From Crenothrix sp043729335 (GTDB lineage: Bacteria; Pseudomonadota; Gammaproteobacteria; Methylococcales; Methylomonadaceae): 64,000 nucleotides of DNA. Positions 52,771 through 61,409 of this stretch are shown here, in pieces (within the stretch, counting starts at the first letter, position 1; every line of letters begins with the position of its first letter). The stretch spans positions 1-64,000 of the forward strand of contig NZ_JAYTLQ010000056.1 in NCBI RefSeq assembly GCF_043729335.1. The letters are read 5' to 3'. Under the pieces are notes generated by a model. That model made no database searches. It worked only from the letters and a program-made list of their open reading frames with translations, and was not told the DNA's origin. A program made the position numbers and the translations under genes.

Positions 52771-52796
52771 AAAAATAGGTGATATGACCTATTTTT
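52771..52796. promoter_or_regulatory. Operator candidate: palindrome TAGGTGATATGACCTA
   Basis: AAAAATAGGT and ACCTATTTTT flank the centre GATATG, a symmetric site of 26 bases with one central asymmetry. It is the most symmetric member of the motif set in this region. Confidence 0.55.
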
Positions 52797-52988
52797 AGCG
52801 CTATCAACAACCCTGATAGCTATTTTTCGAAAAAAAACGGAAAGTGATGCCTCAAGTTAAAACAGGAAATAAACAATACAATCAATATATTAATAAGCTA
52901 AGTACCTAAATCAAAGGATGTCTATTATTTGGCATGAAACATGCTTTAATCATAAGTTATCTAGTATTCACAAAATCAGGAAATTAGC

Positions 52989-53663
52989 ATGAAATTAAAC
53001 CAAAAGCTTATTGTTAGCGCCCTTACTTTTGCCGTTGTCGCGTTTTCCCTATCCACAGCTAACGCAGCAACAAAGCCTACTAGATTCGCGGCATTTACGC
53101 CTAAAACACCTAAATACATTCTTAAAATAAAAAGAGCATCCTGGCGCGATCCGTTGTTTGGTGATATGGGCTGGACACACAGCTCAGACTGGGGCAAGTT
53201 TTCCACAACCAAAGGTAAAGTGATAAAAATAACCCTGATTACCAAGGTTCCAGGCTTGCATCCTGGCATTACGGTTTGGCATCGTGGTGCAAACGATACC
53301 GCTCCTGATATTTATGTACAGGATCACTTTTACCAGCAAAATGCCAGTATCTCTGAATTTGGCGCAAAAGACGAAGCCACCGGTAAAGCCATAGGTAATA
53401 TTTTCATGCGCCATATTGGCAACGGTTACGATAATGATGGCCATACCAACGGCTATGGTTTTGATGATAATGGCAACAAAATTCTCAAAGCGCCTGCTGG
53501 GGTAAAAGGCATTAAAGATAAAATCCCAGGTCAACTGGTTCTCACATTTAAAGCACCACTATCAGGCAATTACCAGTTTGTTGTGGGAGGATTTAACCCC
53601 ATTAAGGCATTTGATGGCAAAAATAAACATGAAGTTACCGCTACAGTCAGCGTTACACCTTAA
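52989..53663 (+). CDS. CorA/MopE-type copper-binding exported protein, copy 1
   Basis: A 224-residue exported protein (signal peptide to Ala26, STANA). Conserved DPLFGDMGWTHSSDWG with W62-T63-H64, then GLHPGITVWHRGANDTAPD with H91 and H98. These match the features expected of the CorA/MopE copper proteins of methanotrophs, where a Trp-derived kynurenine and histidines bind copper. First of two tandem paralogues; a terminator at 53672-53722 follows it. Confidence 0.78.
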   Translation: MKLNQKLIVSALTFAVVAFSLSTANAATKPTRFAAFTPKTPKYILKIKRASWRDPLFGDMGWTHSSDWGKFSTTKGKVIKITLITKVPGLHPGITVWHRGANDTAPDIYVQDHFYQQNASISEFGAKDEATGKAIGNIFMRHIGNGYDNDGHTNGYGFDDNGNKILKAPAGVKGIKDKIPGQLVLTFKAPLSGNYQFVVGGFNPIKAFDGKNKHEVTATVSVTP

Positions 53664-53671
53664 AAGATGCT

Positions 53672-53722
53672 AAATCGGTATCGATCTCCCTGTGGCAATA
53701 TCGAACCGATTCAGTTTTTTTG
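53672..53722 (+). terminator. Rho-independent terminator after CorA-like copy 1
   Basis: AATCGGTATCGAT pairs with ATCGAACCGATT (one bulge) and is followed by CAGTTTTTTT. It probably reduces read-through into the second CorA-like gene. Confidence 0.8.
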
Positions 53723-53769
53723 ATCTGCATCAAAACCAGAACTACCAAATGGGTAAAAATACCCCCACG

Positions 53770-53790
53770 CGATGTAGCATCGGTTTTTTT
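53770..53790 (+). terminator. Small hairpin with T-run before CorA-like copy 2
   Basis: CGATG-tag-CATCG followed by GTTTTTTTT. A second, weaker terminator in the same 165-base gap; its stem is only five pairs. Confidence 0.45.
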
Positions 53791-53827
53791 TATCATAAAT
53801 TTTTAACACACCAAAGGAAAAAATAGT

Positions 53828-54505
53828 ATGAAATTAAATCGTAAGTTGATTATTAACACGGTTGCTTTGGCGATTGTTGGTCTTTCACTGTCCTCGGCTT
53901 ATGCAGCAACAAAACCTGCCCGCGTTGTTGGATTTACTGTACCAACTGGACCTAAAAAAATTCTCAATGTCAGAAAATCAGGGTGGCGAGATCCCGCCTT
54001 TGGCGACATGGGATGGACACACAGTTCCGACTGGGGCAAATTTACCACGAAGGTGAAAAATAAAATAGTAACCATTAAACTGGTTACTAAAGTGGCTGGA
54101 TTGCATCCTGCTATTACCGTATGGCATCGTGGCAAGGACGATACTGCGCCGGATACTTACGTGGTTGATCACTTCTACCCACAAAATGCCAATTTCTACG
54201 AAGCTGGCGCAAAAGACGAAACAACCAATAAAGCCCTGGGCAATATTTCAATGAAGGTTGTGGCTTATGGCTACGACGGTGATGGCCATAAAGGTTACGG
54301 CCTGGATGATGATGGCACTAAAATACTGACACCCCCTGTAGGCATGAATGCTATTAAAGACAAAATTTCGGGTACGGTAACACTCACTTTTAAAGCCGCT
54401 AAAGCAGGTAACTACATGTTTGTGGTTGGGGCATTTAATCCAGCAGCGGGTATTAACGGCGCAGTTACACATGAGGTAGAGACAACCGTCAGCGTTAAAC
54501 ATTAA
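53828..54505 (+). CDS. CorA/MopE-type copper-binding exported protein, copy 2
   Basis: A 225-residue paralogue of the preceding gene (start MKLNRKLI against MKLNQKLI; over half identical by eye). Signal peptide to about residue 26. Site motif DPAFGDMGWTHSSDWG with W63-T64-H65, and GLHPAITVWHRGKDDTAPD. Ribosome site AAAGGAAA. It precedes the second MauG-like gene, the order known for corA-corB in methanotrophs. Confidence 0.78.
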   Translation: MKLNRKLIINTVALAIVGLSLSSAYAATKPARVVGFTVPTGPKKILNVRKSGWRDPAFGDMGWTHSSDWGKFTTKVKNKIVTIKLVTKVAGLHPAITVWHRGKDDTAPDTYVVDHFYPQNANFYEAGAKDETTNKALGNISMKVVAYGYDGDGHKGYGLDDDGTKILTPPVGMNAIKDKISGTVTLTFKAAKAGNYMFVVGAFNPAAGINGAVTHEVETTVSVKH

Positions 54506-54518
54506 ATGATGTCGGGGT

Positions 54519-54545
54519 GGCAGTTGATAAGTCTCTTCAACTGCC
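54519..54545 (+). terminator. Hairpin between CorA-like copy 2 and the di-heme gene
   Basis: GGCAGTTGA (54519-54527) and TCAACTGCC (54537-54545) form a perfect 9-bp stem with a 9-base loop; the following GCTTCTCTTTC is a weak T-run. It may attenuate transcription so that the copper protein is made in excess of the enzyme. Confidence 0.6.
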
Positions 54546-54630
54546 GCTTCTCTTTCATACACAAGCACCTACACCCATTACAATGTTCCCAGCATAAGTA
54601 AGCCATATCCAACCACTTAAAACTATACAG

Positions 54631-56751
54631 ATGACTGCATTTTTATTGACTAAAATCAAGAATAACCGCCGTACTGCTTTTTTGCTGGTTATGGCGATGT
54701 TACCGCTACAACAGGTAGTCGCACATGACCCAACGCCCATATCTTTAAAGGGTGTGAAAATGCCCACGACACCTGGGTTGCTGGATGGAAAGGCACCGAT
54801 TGTGATTAATAAAACTGCGGCCATACAATTGGGCAAGGCGTTATTTTGGGATATTAATGTCGGTAGCGATGGCATGGCGTGCGCAAGTTGTCACTTTCAT
54901 GCCGGTGCCGATGGCCGCGTTATCAATCAATTGTCAACAGGCGCACTGCACGCTAAAGCCAAAACATCAACAACCTTTCAACACACGGCAACCGGTGGCG
55001 TAGGGGGCGTTAATTATAAAATACGGGTCAGTGATTTTCCGTTTTATCAACTGACTGACCCTACGAACCGAGATTCGAAAGTCGTTTTTTCAACAGACGA
55101 TGTATTTTCTTCCGCCGGGGTTTTTCTCAGATCATTCAAACAAGCCAACGCCAGCGATACGGTTCACGATGATTGCACTTCCAAAGACGATAGCATTTAC
55201 CATATCGGTGACTTAAACGCGCGTCAGTCACAGGCTCGCCACACGCCATCAGTGATTAATGCCGGCTTTAACTTTCGCAATTTTTGGGATGGCCGCGCCA
55301 ATAATATTTTTAATGGCGTGTCGCCTTATGGTGCGCGCGATACCAATGCCCGTATTTGGGTAGTACAACCCGATGGCACGGTACGCAAACAACTATTAAG
55401 ACTTGAAAATGCATCGTTAGCATCGCAGGCTACCGCACCAGCTATCAGCAATTCGGAAATGTCTTGTAGCAATCGTAAATTTCCTGATATTGCCCGCAAG
55501 ATATTCAAGCTGCGGCCACTAGCAAAACAGCATGTCCACGTACAAGACAGCGTATTGGCAGGGCTGCGTTTATCTAACAGCAAAGGCCTTAAAACCACTT
55601 ATGAGGCACTGATAAAAAAATCTTTTGCAACGCGCTATTGGTCGGGTAAAGGCCAGTTTGGTCAAGCCACCGGCAAAGCCGCGCCTGCGTATAATCAAAT
55701 GGAAGCCAATTTTTCATTGTTTTTTGGCGTGGCACTTCAGCTTTATGAGCAGACCCTGATCTCTGATCAATCACAGTTCGATACCCCACGTAAAGCCGGT
55801 GATCCTGAAATTCCTAAAGGCTTAAATCCCCAGCAAGTGCGCGGTATGAAGCTTTTTCTGGATGCGCATTGCGCTACCTGCCACAAAGGCCCTACCTTAT
55901 CCTCGGCGGCTAATCCGAGTATTTATAATGTACCGGGACCTGATAAAGGCCTGGTTATCCGTAAAACGCTTAATGGCGCATTTACCTCTAGCGGCGTTGT
56001 CTTTGGCATGATGGACGAAGGCTTTTTTAATACCAGTGTCACTCCTACCAGTTACGATTTAGGTGTCGGTGGCAACGATCCGTTCGGTAATCCATTAGCC
56101 TTTAGTACCCAGTACATGCAAACGCTGTTAACCCACAAAAAAATGGTGGATCCGTTAATAGTGAAGGCCTGCAATTTGGATAACCCTTTTGCTAAAGATT
56201 ACAAAGCCAGCGAATTGATCACCGATGTGATAGGCAAACAGGGCTGCGGTGGCCGTAGTGTATACGCCAAGTTGCCCAAAGCTTCGGTGTTACTGGCGGA
56301 GATGAAGAAAAAAGAGCAAGGCCGCGCCCTGGTCGCTGTAAAAGGCGCGTTTAAAATACCGTCATTGCGTAACGTGGAACTCACCGCGCCCTACATGCAC
56401 AATGGCAGCATGTTGACGCTTGAGCAAGTGGTTGATTTTTATTTCCGAGGCGGTAATTTTAATAACCCGCATCACTTTGCCACACTGGTATTTCCGCAAG
56501 GCATTTCGACAGCAGAAAGAGCAGATTTGGTCGCCTTTTTAAAATCGCTGACTGATGAGCGGGTACGCTGGGAAAAAGCACCGTTTGATCATCCGCAGAT
56601 TTTGATTCCTCACGGCCATGCAGGCACGGCAAACTCACAAAATCTCACGTTGGCAAAAGATAACTTTTTAAATGTACCGGCAGTTGGCAAGAGTGGTCGC
56701 AGTCGACTTTTAGGGCCTGTGAAGCCTTTTCAAAGTTATCTTGGCCGGTAA
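54631..56751 (+). CDS. MauG/CCP-family di-heme cytochrome c protein (CorB/SACCP-like), copy 2
   Basis: A 706-residue exported di-heme protein with CASCH at 84-88 and CATCH at 414-418, the FNFRNFWDGRANNIFNGVSP block shared with copy 1 (core WDGRANN) and the C-terminal APYMHNGSMLTLEQVV. Probably oxidises a partner protein or peroxide in the periplasm; making kynurenine in the adjacent CorA-like proteins is the attractive inference. It lies 125 bases after CorA-like copy 2. The exact start is uncertain because no strong ribosome site precedes ATG 54631. Confidence 0.85.
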   Translation: MTAFLLTKIKNNRRTAFLLVMAMLPLQQVVAHDPTPISLKGVKMPTTPGLLDGKAPIVINKTAAIQLGKALFWDINVGSDGMACASCHFHAGADGRVINQLSTGALHAKAKTSTTFQHTATGGVGGVNYKIRVSDFPFYQLTDPTNRDSKVVFSTDDVFSSAGVFLRSFKQANASDTVHDDCTSKDDSIYHIGDLNARQSQARHTPSVINAGFNFRNFWDGRANNIFNGVSPYGARDTNARIWVVQPDGTVRKQLLRLENASLASQATAPAISNSEMSCSNRKFPDIARKIFKLRPLAKQHVHVQDSVLAGLRLSNSKGLKTTYEALIKKSFATRYWSGKGQFGQATGKAAPAYNQMEANFSLFFGVALQLYEQTLISDQSQFDTPRKAGDPEIPKGLNPQQVRGMKLFLDAHCATCHKGPTLSSAANPSIYNVPGPDKGLVIRKTLNGAFTSSGVVFGMMDEGFFNTSVTPTSYDLGVGGNDPFGNPLAFSTQYMQTLLTHKKMVDPLIVKACNLDNPFAKDYKASELITDVIGKQGCGGRSVYAKLPKASVLLAEMKKKEQGRALVAVKGAFKIPSLRNVELTAPYMHNGSMLTLEQVVDFYFRGGNFNNPHHFATLVFPQGISTAERADLVAFLKSLTDERVRWEKAPFDHPQILIPHGHAGTANSQNLTLAKDNFLNVPAVGKSGRSRLLGPVKPFQSYLGR

Positions 56752-56757
56752 AAACCC

Positions 56758-56788
56758 TCGCCTGTAGCCCTTTTGGGCACTCAGGCGA
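56758..56788. terminator. Bidirectional terminator between convergent genes
   Basis: TCGCCTG pairs with CAGGCGA, with an inner GCCC/GGGC stem. It lies between the plus-strand di-heme gene and the convergent minus-strand one-heme gene; A-rich and T-rich runs flank it on both sides. Confidence 0.6.
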
Positions 56789-56810
56789 AAGCATCTGTTT
56801 TAAAAAACGC

Positions 56811-57719
56811 CTATTGCAAACACGTCTTTTTAGGGGCTAACTTAACAGGACTGGTTGCATTCAGACCTTCGTATTCCAGCTTAATCGTACACGGTACTGC
56901 GGCGGCTTTAAGAGCTACCGATTTTTTCCAATTGCCGTTAGCATCAGCAGTTAAATGCGATGCAGACCCCACACCAAATCCACTGTTAGTCCTCATTTTC
57001 AGGCTCAGCGTCTTTAACGCAGCGTTACGTTGCGCAGCTGTTAGCGTGCTTTTAAAAATAACTGCACCGGTAAGATTAAGGCTGTTATTACTCCATTGTG
57101 CCCGCTGTACTTTAAATTGACTGACATTTTTAGTAGCGCTGTGCCGTGCTGGCCACACGTTAATAGTCGCGGTAACTGTATTTGACAGCAACTTGCGACC
57201 CACACCTTTTTCTTTAGCGGTAAAATTAACAGTGTAGGTTTTATTGGCTTGCGCCGCAGTCGGCTGCCATTTAAAGTCAATCGCGGGCAGATTACTTTCC
57301 AAATCGGTTCGTTCCGATGATAACACCGCACCTTTAACGGCTAAACCGCCATTTTTTATGGAAGGTATTGAAACATTAACCATAAACGCATCATCTTCTG
57401 CATCGGAAACCAATAGCGGGATCACCAGCGGCGCACTGCCCACGGTGACATCCCAATATTCATTAATAAGATGAAGCACAGGCTTGGTATCACCGGTTTT
57501 AACAGGCGTTGGATGCAAGAACTCCTTAAGCCCTGGCAATCCACCTTTAGAAGCTTCAAGAACACCCGGTTTAAAGCCAGTGCCAAAATCATCAAAATGG
57601 CAACTGGTGCAACCTGCTGCACCGGTTGGAACGACAAATTCCGGTCTTGCTAAAACATCCGTGATACTTCCGATTGTGCCTATCACTAACGTAGCAACAC
57701 TCAGCATTTTTTTATTCAT
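56811..57719 (-). CDS. Exported one-heme c-type protein with beta-rich domains, copy 2
   Basis: A 302-residue exported paralogue of 49628-50260. Signal peptide to about residue 24, heme motif CTSCH at 37-41, an Ig/cadherin-like module (PLVIPLLVSDAEDDAFMVNV; about 85-190) and an extra C-terminal domain (200-300) with a Cys pair (VPCTIKLEY ... KKTCLQ). Convergent with the second di-heme gene and 27 bases upstream of dsbD on the same strand counted downstream. Role unknown; electron transfer to the di-heme protein is possible. Confidence 0.7.
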   Translation of the reverse strand: MNKKMLSVATLVIGTIGSITDVLARPEFVVPTGAAGCTSCHFDDFGTGFKPGVLEASKGGLPGLKEFLHPTPVKTGDTKPVLHLINEYWDVTVGSAPLVIPLLVSDAEDDAFMVNVSIPSIKNGGLAVKGAVLSSERTDLESNLPAIDFKWQPTAAQANKTYTVNFTAKEKGVGRKLLSNTVTATINVWPARHSATKNVSQFKVQRAQWSNNSLNLTGAVIFKSTLTAAQRNAALKTLSLKMRTNSGFGVGSASHLTADANGNWKKSVALKAAAVPCTIKLEYEGLNATSPVKLAPKKTCLQ

Positions 57720-57746
57720 CTACAACATCTCGCTAAATAAGTATTT

Positions 57747-59648
57747 TTAAACCGCACCATTATCCAATACCGATACCATTTTCTCAGTGGCTTTATAATC
57801 GGTACCTGACCAAGTGACCTTGCCATCTGGGCTTAAAATAGCAAAATATGGCAGGCCAATTTTTAATTGACGGTGCTCAGGATTATCACGGAATTTTTCA
57901 AAATCCGGCTCTTTATCAATCAGTTTCACCGCAATCGCGCTTTCACGCAGGGCATGATTTAAGCTCTCATTACTGACGGTTTCTTCTTTGAAAGCAGTAC
58001 AGTTGGCACACCAGCTGGCATAAAAATCGATAAAGATCGGTTTGCCGGTTTGTTGCGCTACTTTTTGCGCCTCGGCAATATTTCTGTACCACTTAATGCC
58101 CGCTTCTTCGTGTATCGCCTGAGCACTGTTCGCAGTTGCTACAATCGGTGATGCGGCACTGGCCAATAGCCCAGATGCCCCCGCATTACCCACAAAAGGT
58201 AGACTGCCCATGCCGCTTGAAACTAACCACCCGCCAATTAACAGACTGACCACGCCACAATAATGGTGCATTTTTTCATTCGGCATCGCATCACGGGGGA
58301 GCAAACTCAACACATGGCAATGCACCACGGCAATCCAGATAGCCACCATGCCAATGGCTAAAGAAGCAGTCACCTTAGGATCGACACCTAACACACCCAT
58401 ACCTTTGGCAAAGTAGATATAGGCAAAGTACAGAATCATAAAACCAAAAGCATATTTGATTTTATTCATCCAGTAACCGGCTTTCGGCAACTTTTTAAAT
58501 TTGACCACACTGACAATAAAAAACGGCAACGCCACGCCTAAACCAAAGCCGCCCATCATAAAGCCGCCTTGTGAAGCCACCAACAATTTATCCCAAAAGC
58601 CCATACTTTGATTGACTAAAGCCAGCGCATCCGATTTAGCGGCAATGTTATCGGCCACTTGCAGCAACAAGGCAAAAACAATTGGCCCGACGCAAGGTGA
58701 AATCACCAATCCGGCCACGGTACCCATTAGCCAGGTACCGCCCAAACCGTTAACGCGGGTGGTTTTTTGATCTAAAGTATGGACTTCATTCTGCATGAAA
58801 CTCAGTTCGTAAAAACCCAGCAAGGCGACAGCAAAAAAAGCAAAAAATACCGCAAAGACCAAATTAACAGTTGCTGACTGCATAAAGGTATTGAAGGCGC
58901 CGCCGGTCATACCCGCCAGTAATCCCAGCACCATATAAGTGCCGACCATACCTACCATATAGGCGCCAGCATGATGCTTTTCCTTGTCTTTGTGGCCTTG
59001 CGCCCGGTTAACAATAAACATGGAGGTAATCGGCAGCATAGGGTACACGCACGGTGTCGCTACCGATAACAGACCCGCAATCAGCATCAGCCCAAACAAT
59101 ATGAAAGTGCTGTCCTTGTTATTTTGAAACAGGGACAACAACTTGTCGGTAAAGCTGAGCGACTCATCTTCGGCAGCGGGCAAAGATAATTCCGCCTGAG
59201 TGTGTTGCGGACGGAAACACACATGCGTGGCATCGTTACACAGTTGGTATTGGATAGCCACGCCGATATTTGGCAGGCTAACTCCTTTACCGATTGGCGT
59301 TAGCGATAAGGTAAAATCACCTTTATCACGCAAAACCGTGGCTTTTACTTCAGCATCATAAACACCGGCTGGCTTTTCCAGCTTACTGACGCTTAAACCG
59401 GAAGCGGCCAGCTTGGCATCGGTATCAAAGGCAACCGGAATATAAATATTTTCAGTGCCTTTATCCAAATAAGCATGATGGTCTTTGGGTACTGTCAAGG
59501 TAATTTTATACTGTGCCGGCCATGTTGTCGCATTGATGGCATTAACACTCACTTGCATTTTGGGGGCTTCGGCAAACACCATATCCCCCCATAGCAAGCC
59601 CATTAAAAACAATAAAACAATAGGTAACGTATTTTTAATCATCATCAT
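57747..59648 (-). CDS. dsbD: Thiol:disulfide interchange protein DsbD
   Basis: A 633-residue DsbD. Signal peptide, N-terminal alpha domain with C137 and C144 (QLCNDATHVCFRP), eight membrane helices with cysteines in VATPCVYPMLP and VISPCVGPIVF, and a C-terminal thioredoxin domain with the site WCANC (C547, C550). DsbD carries electrons from cytoplasmic thioredoxin to periplasmic partners such as CcmG and DsbC. In this setting it could reduce heme-site cysteines of the neighbouring cytochromes or help copper proteins. Confidence 0.93.
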   Translation of the reverse strand: MMMIKNTLPIVLLFLMGLLWGDMVFAEAPKMQVSVNAINATTWPAQYKITLTVPKDHHAYLDKGTENIYIPVAFDTDAKLAASGLSVSKLEKPAGVYDAEVKATVLRDKGDFTLSLTPIGKGVSLPNIGVAIQYQLCNDATHVCFRPQHTQAELSLPAAEDESLSFTDKLLSLFQNNKDSTFILFGLMLIAGLLSVATPCVYPMLPITSMFIVNRAQGHKDKEKHHAGAYMVGMVGTYMVLGLLAGMTGGAFNTFMQSATVNLVFAVFFAFFAVALLGFYELSFMQNEVHTLDQKTTRVNGLGGTWLMGTVAGLVISPCVGPIVFALLLQVADNIAAKSDALALVNQSMGFWDKLLVASQGGFMMGGFGLGVALPFFIVSVVKFKKLPKAGYWMNKIKYAFGFMILYFAYIYFAKGMGVLGVDPKVTASLAIGMVAIWIAVVHCHVLSLLPRDAMPNEKMHHYCGVVSLLIGGWLVSSGMGSLPFVGNAGASGLLASAASPIVATANSAQAIHEEAGIKWYRNIAEAQKVAQQTGKPIFIDFYASWCANCTAFKEETVSNESLNHALRESAIAVKLIDKEPDFEKFRDNPEHRQLKIGLPYFAILSPDGKVTWSGTDYKATEKMVSVLDNGAV

Positions 59649-59696
59649 TCAGCCCTCAAGGTAAATCGTTCAAACCCGTTAGTTGTTATCACGCGT

Positions 59697-60929
59697 CTAA
59701 AATCTCATGTTAAATGAGCCAGTAATCAGGAAATAATTAAAGTCGGCAAAATCTCCGGCATTATTACCGCCCAATTGATAACTGGCACTGTGGTTATAAT
59801 ATTCACCGCCTATCTGAAATTTCAGATGCGATAATGGTGCTAATTCGGTAAATTCTTTACTCACATGAAGGCCCGCAGTTACCGCGCCAAAACCTGCTAA
59901 ACGGTAATCACTGGAATAATATTTAGCCTGGAGATCAGTACCCACAGCTTGGTAAAAATCAGCCTGATCCTGCGAGTAATAACGCACCCGTGGAATAACC
60001 TGCCAACCCTCCCCTACCGGCTGATGCCAGCTTGCTTCAACTGTGTGGGCATTCACTCCCCAGCTGTCAGTGCTAAAGCGGTAATCTATATGCAAGGCCG
60101 CGTCATTCAAATCGCCAAAATGCCTTACGTACTGGGTTAACCACGCAAATTGAAATTTCTCGCGTGGCCGGGTATCCAGTCTAAAATCGACAAATAACCC
60201 GTTATCGTAAAAATAAACCAGTTTGTAGGGGTCAGACAAATAGCCGCTGCTATAGGCAAAAGTGACATTGCTAAGCAATAAGCTATCTTTATTAATAATT
60301 TGCGATACCCCCAGCAAATATTGCTGGGTGGTTTTACTGCCCTTAAGCGCCGGACGGTCGGTGGGGTCAATTTCATCGAAGGCCACTGAACCACCAACAT
60401 TTAATGTCGTCAATTTTTTATTAAAATCTTTGCTAATAGATGTGCCCACATAGCGCGAGGTGTAATCATTTTCCCTGGAAAAACCGCCATTAAGATTAAC
60501 CGAACCGCTATCAAAAAAATAGGTTAACGACGGGCTGATACCGTCACGGCTATCGCAAATCGATTTGCCACATTCGCTGGTTAACGCTCTTTTAGACGCG
60601 CCACTAATAATTTGTTTAATATTGCCTTGGCTATCCAACTCGTTATTTTTAGGTGATGCACCAGCAACAATGTCGCGTACCAGAGCTACAGAACCGGTCA
60701 TCGACTTACCAATCGGCGCTGCCAATACGCCTTCATACGTATTCACATCAATACGCGAACTGCTTTCAGAGTAATGGCCATATTGGAAATCGGCATTATA
60801 GGTTTCTTCCACCCTCCCCGCTACCGCGCTTTGCATTAAGCCGGGTAACGCCAGTGCCGCAACACTCAAACAAGCGACAAAATTAGATTTTTCCTGATTA
60901 CTCACTCGCCACTCCCTCGACAACCGCAT
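59697..60929 (-). CDS. DUF3570 outer-membrane beta-barrel-like protein
   Basis: A 410-residue exported protein with signal peptide (core ACLSVAALALPGLMQSAVAG) and alternating beta-strand pattern to a C-terminal aromatic (FNMRF), as in outer-membrane barrels. Sequence blocks such as GISPSLTYFFDSGSVNLNGG, SRENDYTSRY and WLTQYVRHF match DUF3570. In many bacteria DUF3570, DUF4266 and a thioredoxin-like gene form a cluster, often with an ApbE-type flavin transferase; no such transferase is here. ATG at residue 1 gives a long n-region; a later start is possible. Confidence 0.82.
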   Translation of the reverse strand: MRLSREWRVSNQEKSNFVACLSVAALALPGLMQSAVAGRVEETYNADFQYGHYSESSSRIDVNTYEGVLAAPIGKSMTGSVALVRDIVAGASPKNNELDSQGNIKQIISGASKRALTSECGKSICDSRDGISPSLTYFFDSGSVNLNGGFSRENDYTSRYVGTSISKDFNKKLTTLNVGGSVAFDEIDPTDRPALKGSKTTQQYLLGVSQIINKDSLLLSNVTFAYSSGYLSDPYKLVYFYDNGLFVDFRLDTRPREKFQFAWLTQYVRHFGDLNDAALHIDYRFSTDSWGVNAHTVEASWHQPVGEGWQVIPRVRYYSQDQADFYQAVGTDLQAKYYSSDYRLAGFGAVTAGLHVSKEFTELAPLSHLKFQIGGEYYNHSASYQLGGNNAGDFADFNYFLITGSFNMRF

Positions 60930-60964
60930 TACTATTTAACTCATCCATCAAACCCACGTTGTCA

Positions 60965-61177
60965 TCAGTTACAACCACAACCACCTCCGCCGCCGCCATA
61001 ACCACCAGACGCGGCTTCTTTACTGAATGCAGTGTGCTGCCTAAATCCAAATTCCATAGGATCCGGTGTCAAGGCCATTTGCGGCAGTGCCAAAGCACCT
61101 CGCTGCCTTGGCATCACTTCCGTACAGCCAGTAAGTGACAGTGCGGTAATAAACAATAACCCGTAATATAGTTTCAT
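60965..61177 (-). CDS. DUF4266 lipoprotein
   Basis: A 70-residue lipoprotein with lipobox LTGC (Cys18). The core VMPRQRGALALPQMALTPDP and the glycine-rich tail ending GGGGGCGCN are the DUF4266 signature. It lies 35 bases upstream of the DUF3570 gene. The terminal CGC could be a metal or redox site or a maturation signal. Confidence 0.88.
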   Translation of the reverse strand: MKLYYGLLFITALSLTGCTEVMPRQRGALALPQMALTPDPMEFGFRQHTAFSKEAASGGYGGGGGGCGCN

Positions 61178-61396
61178 AGGCGACTCTTACTTTGGCTAAA
61201 AATTGTGTGGCTTTCTTTTCTAATTCATCAATATCGGTTGCGATAAAGCCGTGGTATATTTTTTGCACCACACCCTTAATGCCGTTGGTTGGCCTTGCTG
61301 CAATGTCGGTAAGGTAAACTGTGGCGCAAGTTGCCCAACTTCTGTGGCATTGGCAAAGGTAATTGTTGCCAGCATAGCGAGAGCAAGCAAGGGCAT
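61163..61396 (-). pseudogene. Broken TlpA-type thioredoxin gene
   Basis: From ATG 61396 the frame encodes a signal peptide and the typical start of an exported thioredoxin (MPLLALAMLATITFANA, EVGQLAPQFTLPTLQQGQP). It then jumps, by deletion with a frame change, to the C-terminal end of such a protein in another frame (GVVQKIYHGFIATDIDELEK). The whole CxxC domain is missing. It is the expected thioredoxin partner of the DUF4266-DUF3570 pair. Confidence 0.8.
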
Positions 61397-61409
61397 TTTT
61401 TATTTTCAT

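Larger units (their letters stand above)
52509..52988. promoter_or_regulatory. Regulatory intergenic region upstream of copper module 2
   Basis: 480 AT-rich bases. After the 26-bp palindrome (52599-52624) come GTCATATAACACA (52684-52696), TGTCATATGACCTA (52706-52719) and TAGGTGATATGACCTA (52776-52791), all variants of the motif in the 51.2-51.4 kb gap. The last one is a near-perfect palindrome extended by A5 and T5 runs. The CorA-like gene starts at 52989 with an AGGAAAT ribosome site. Confidence 0.6.

Noticed and set aside
50388..54505. CorA-like proteins as magnesium transporters
   Set aside because: They are small exported proteins without membrane helices or the GMN motif; the shared name refers to a copper-repressible methanotroph protein.
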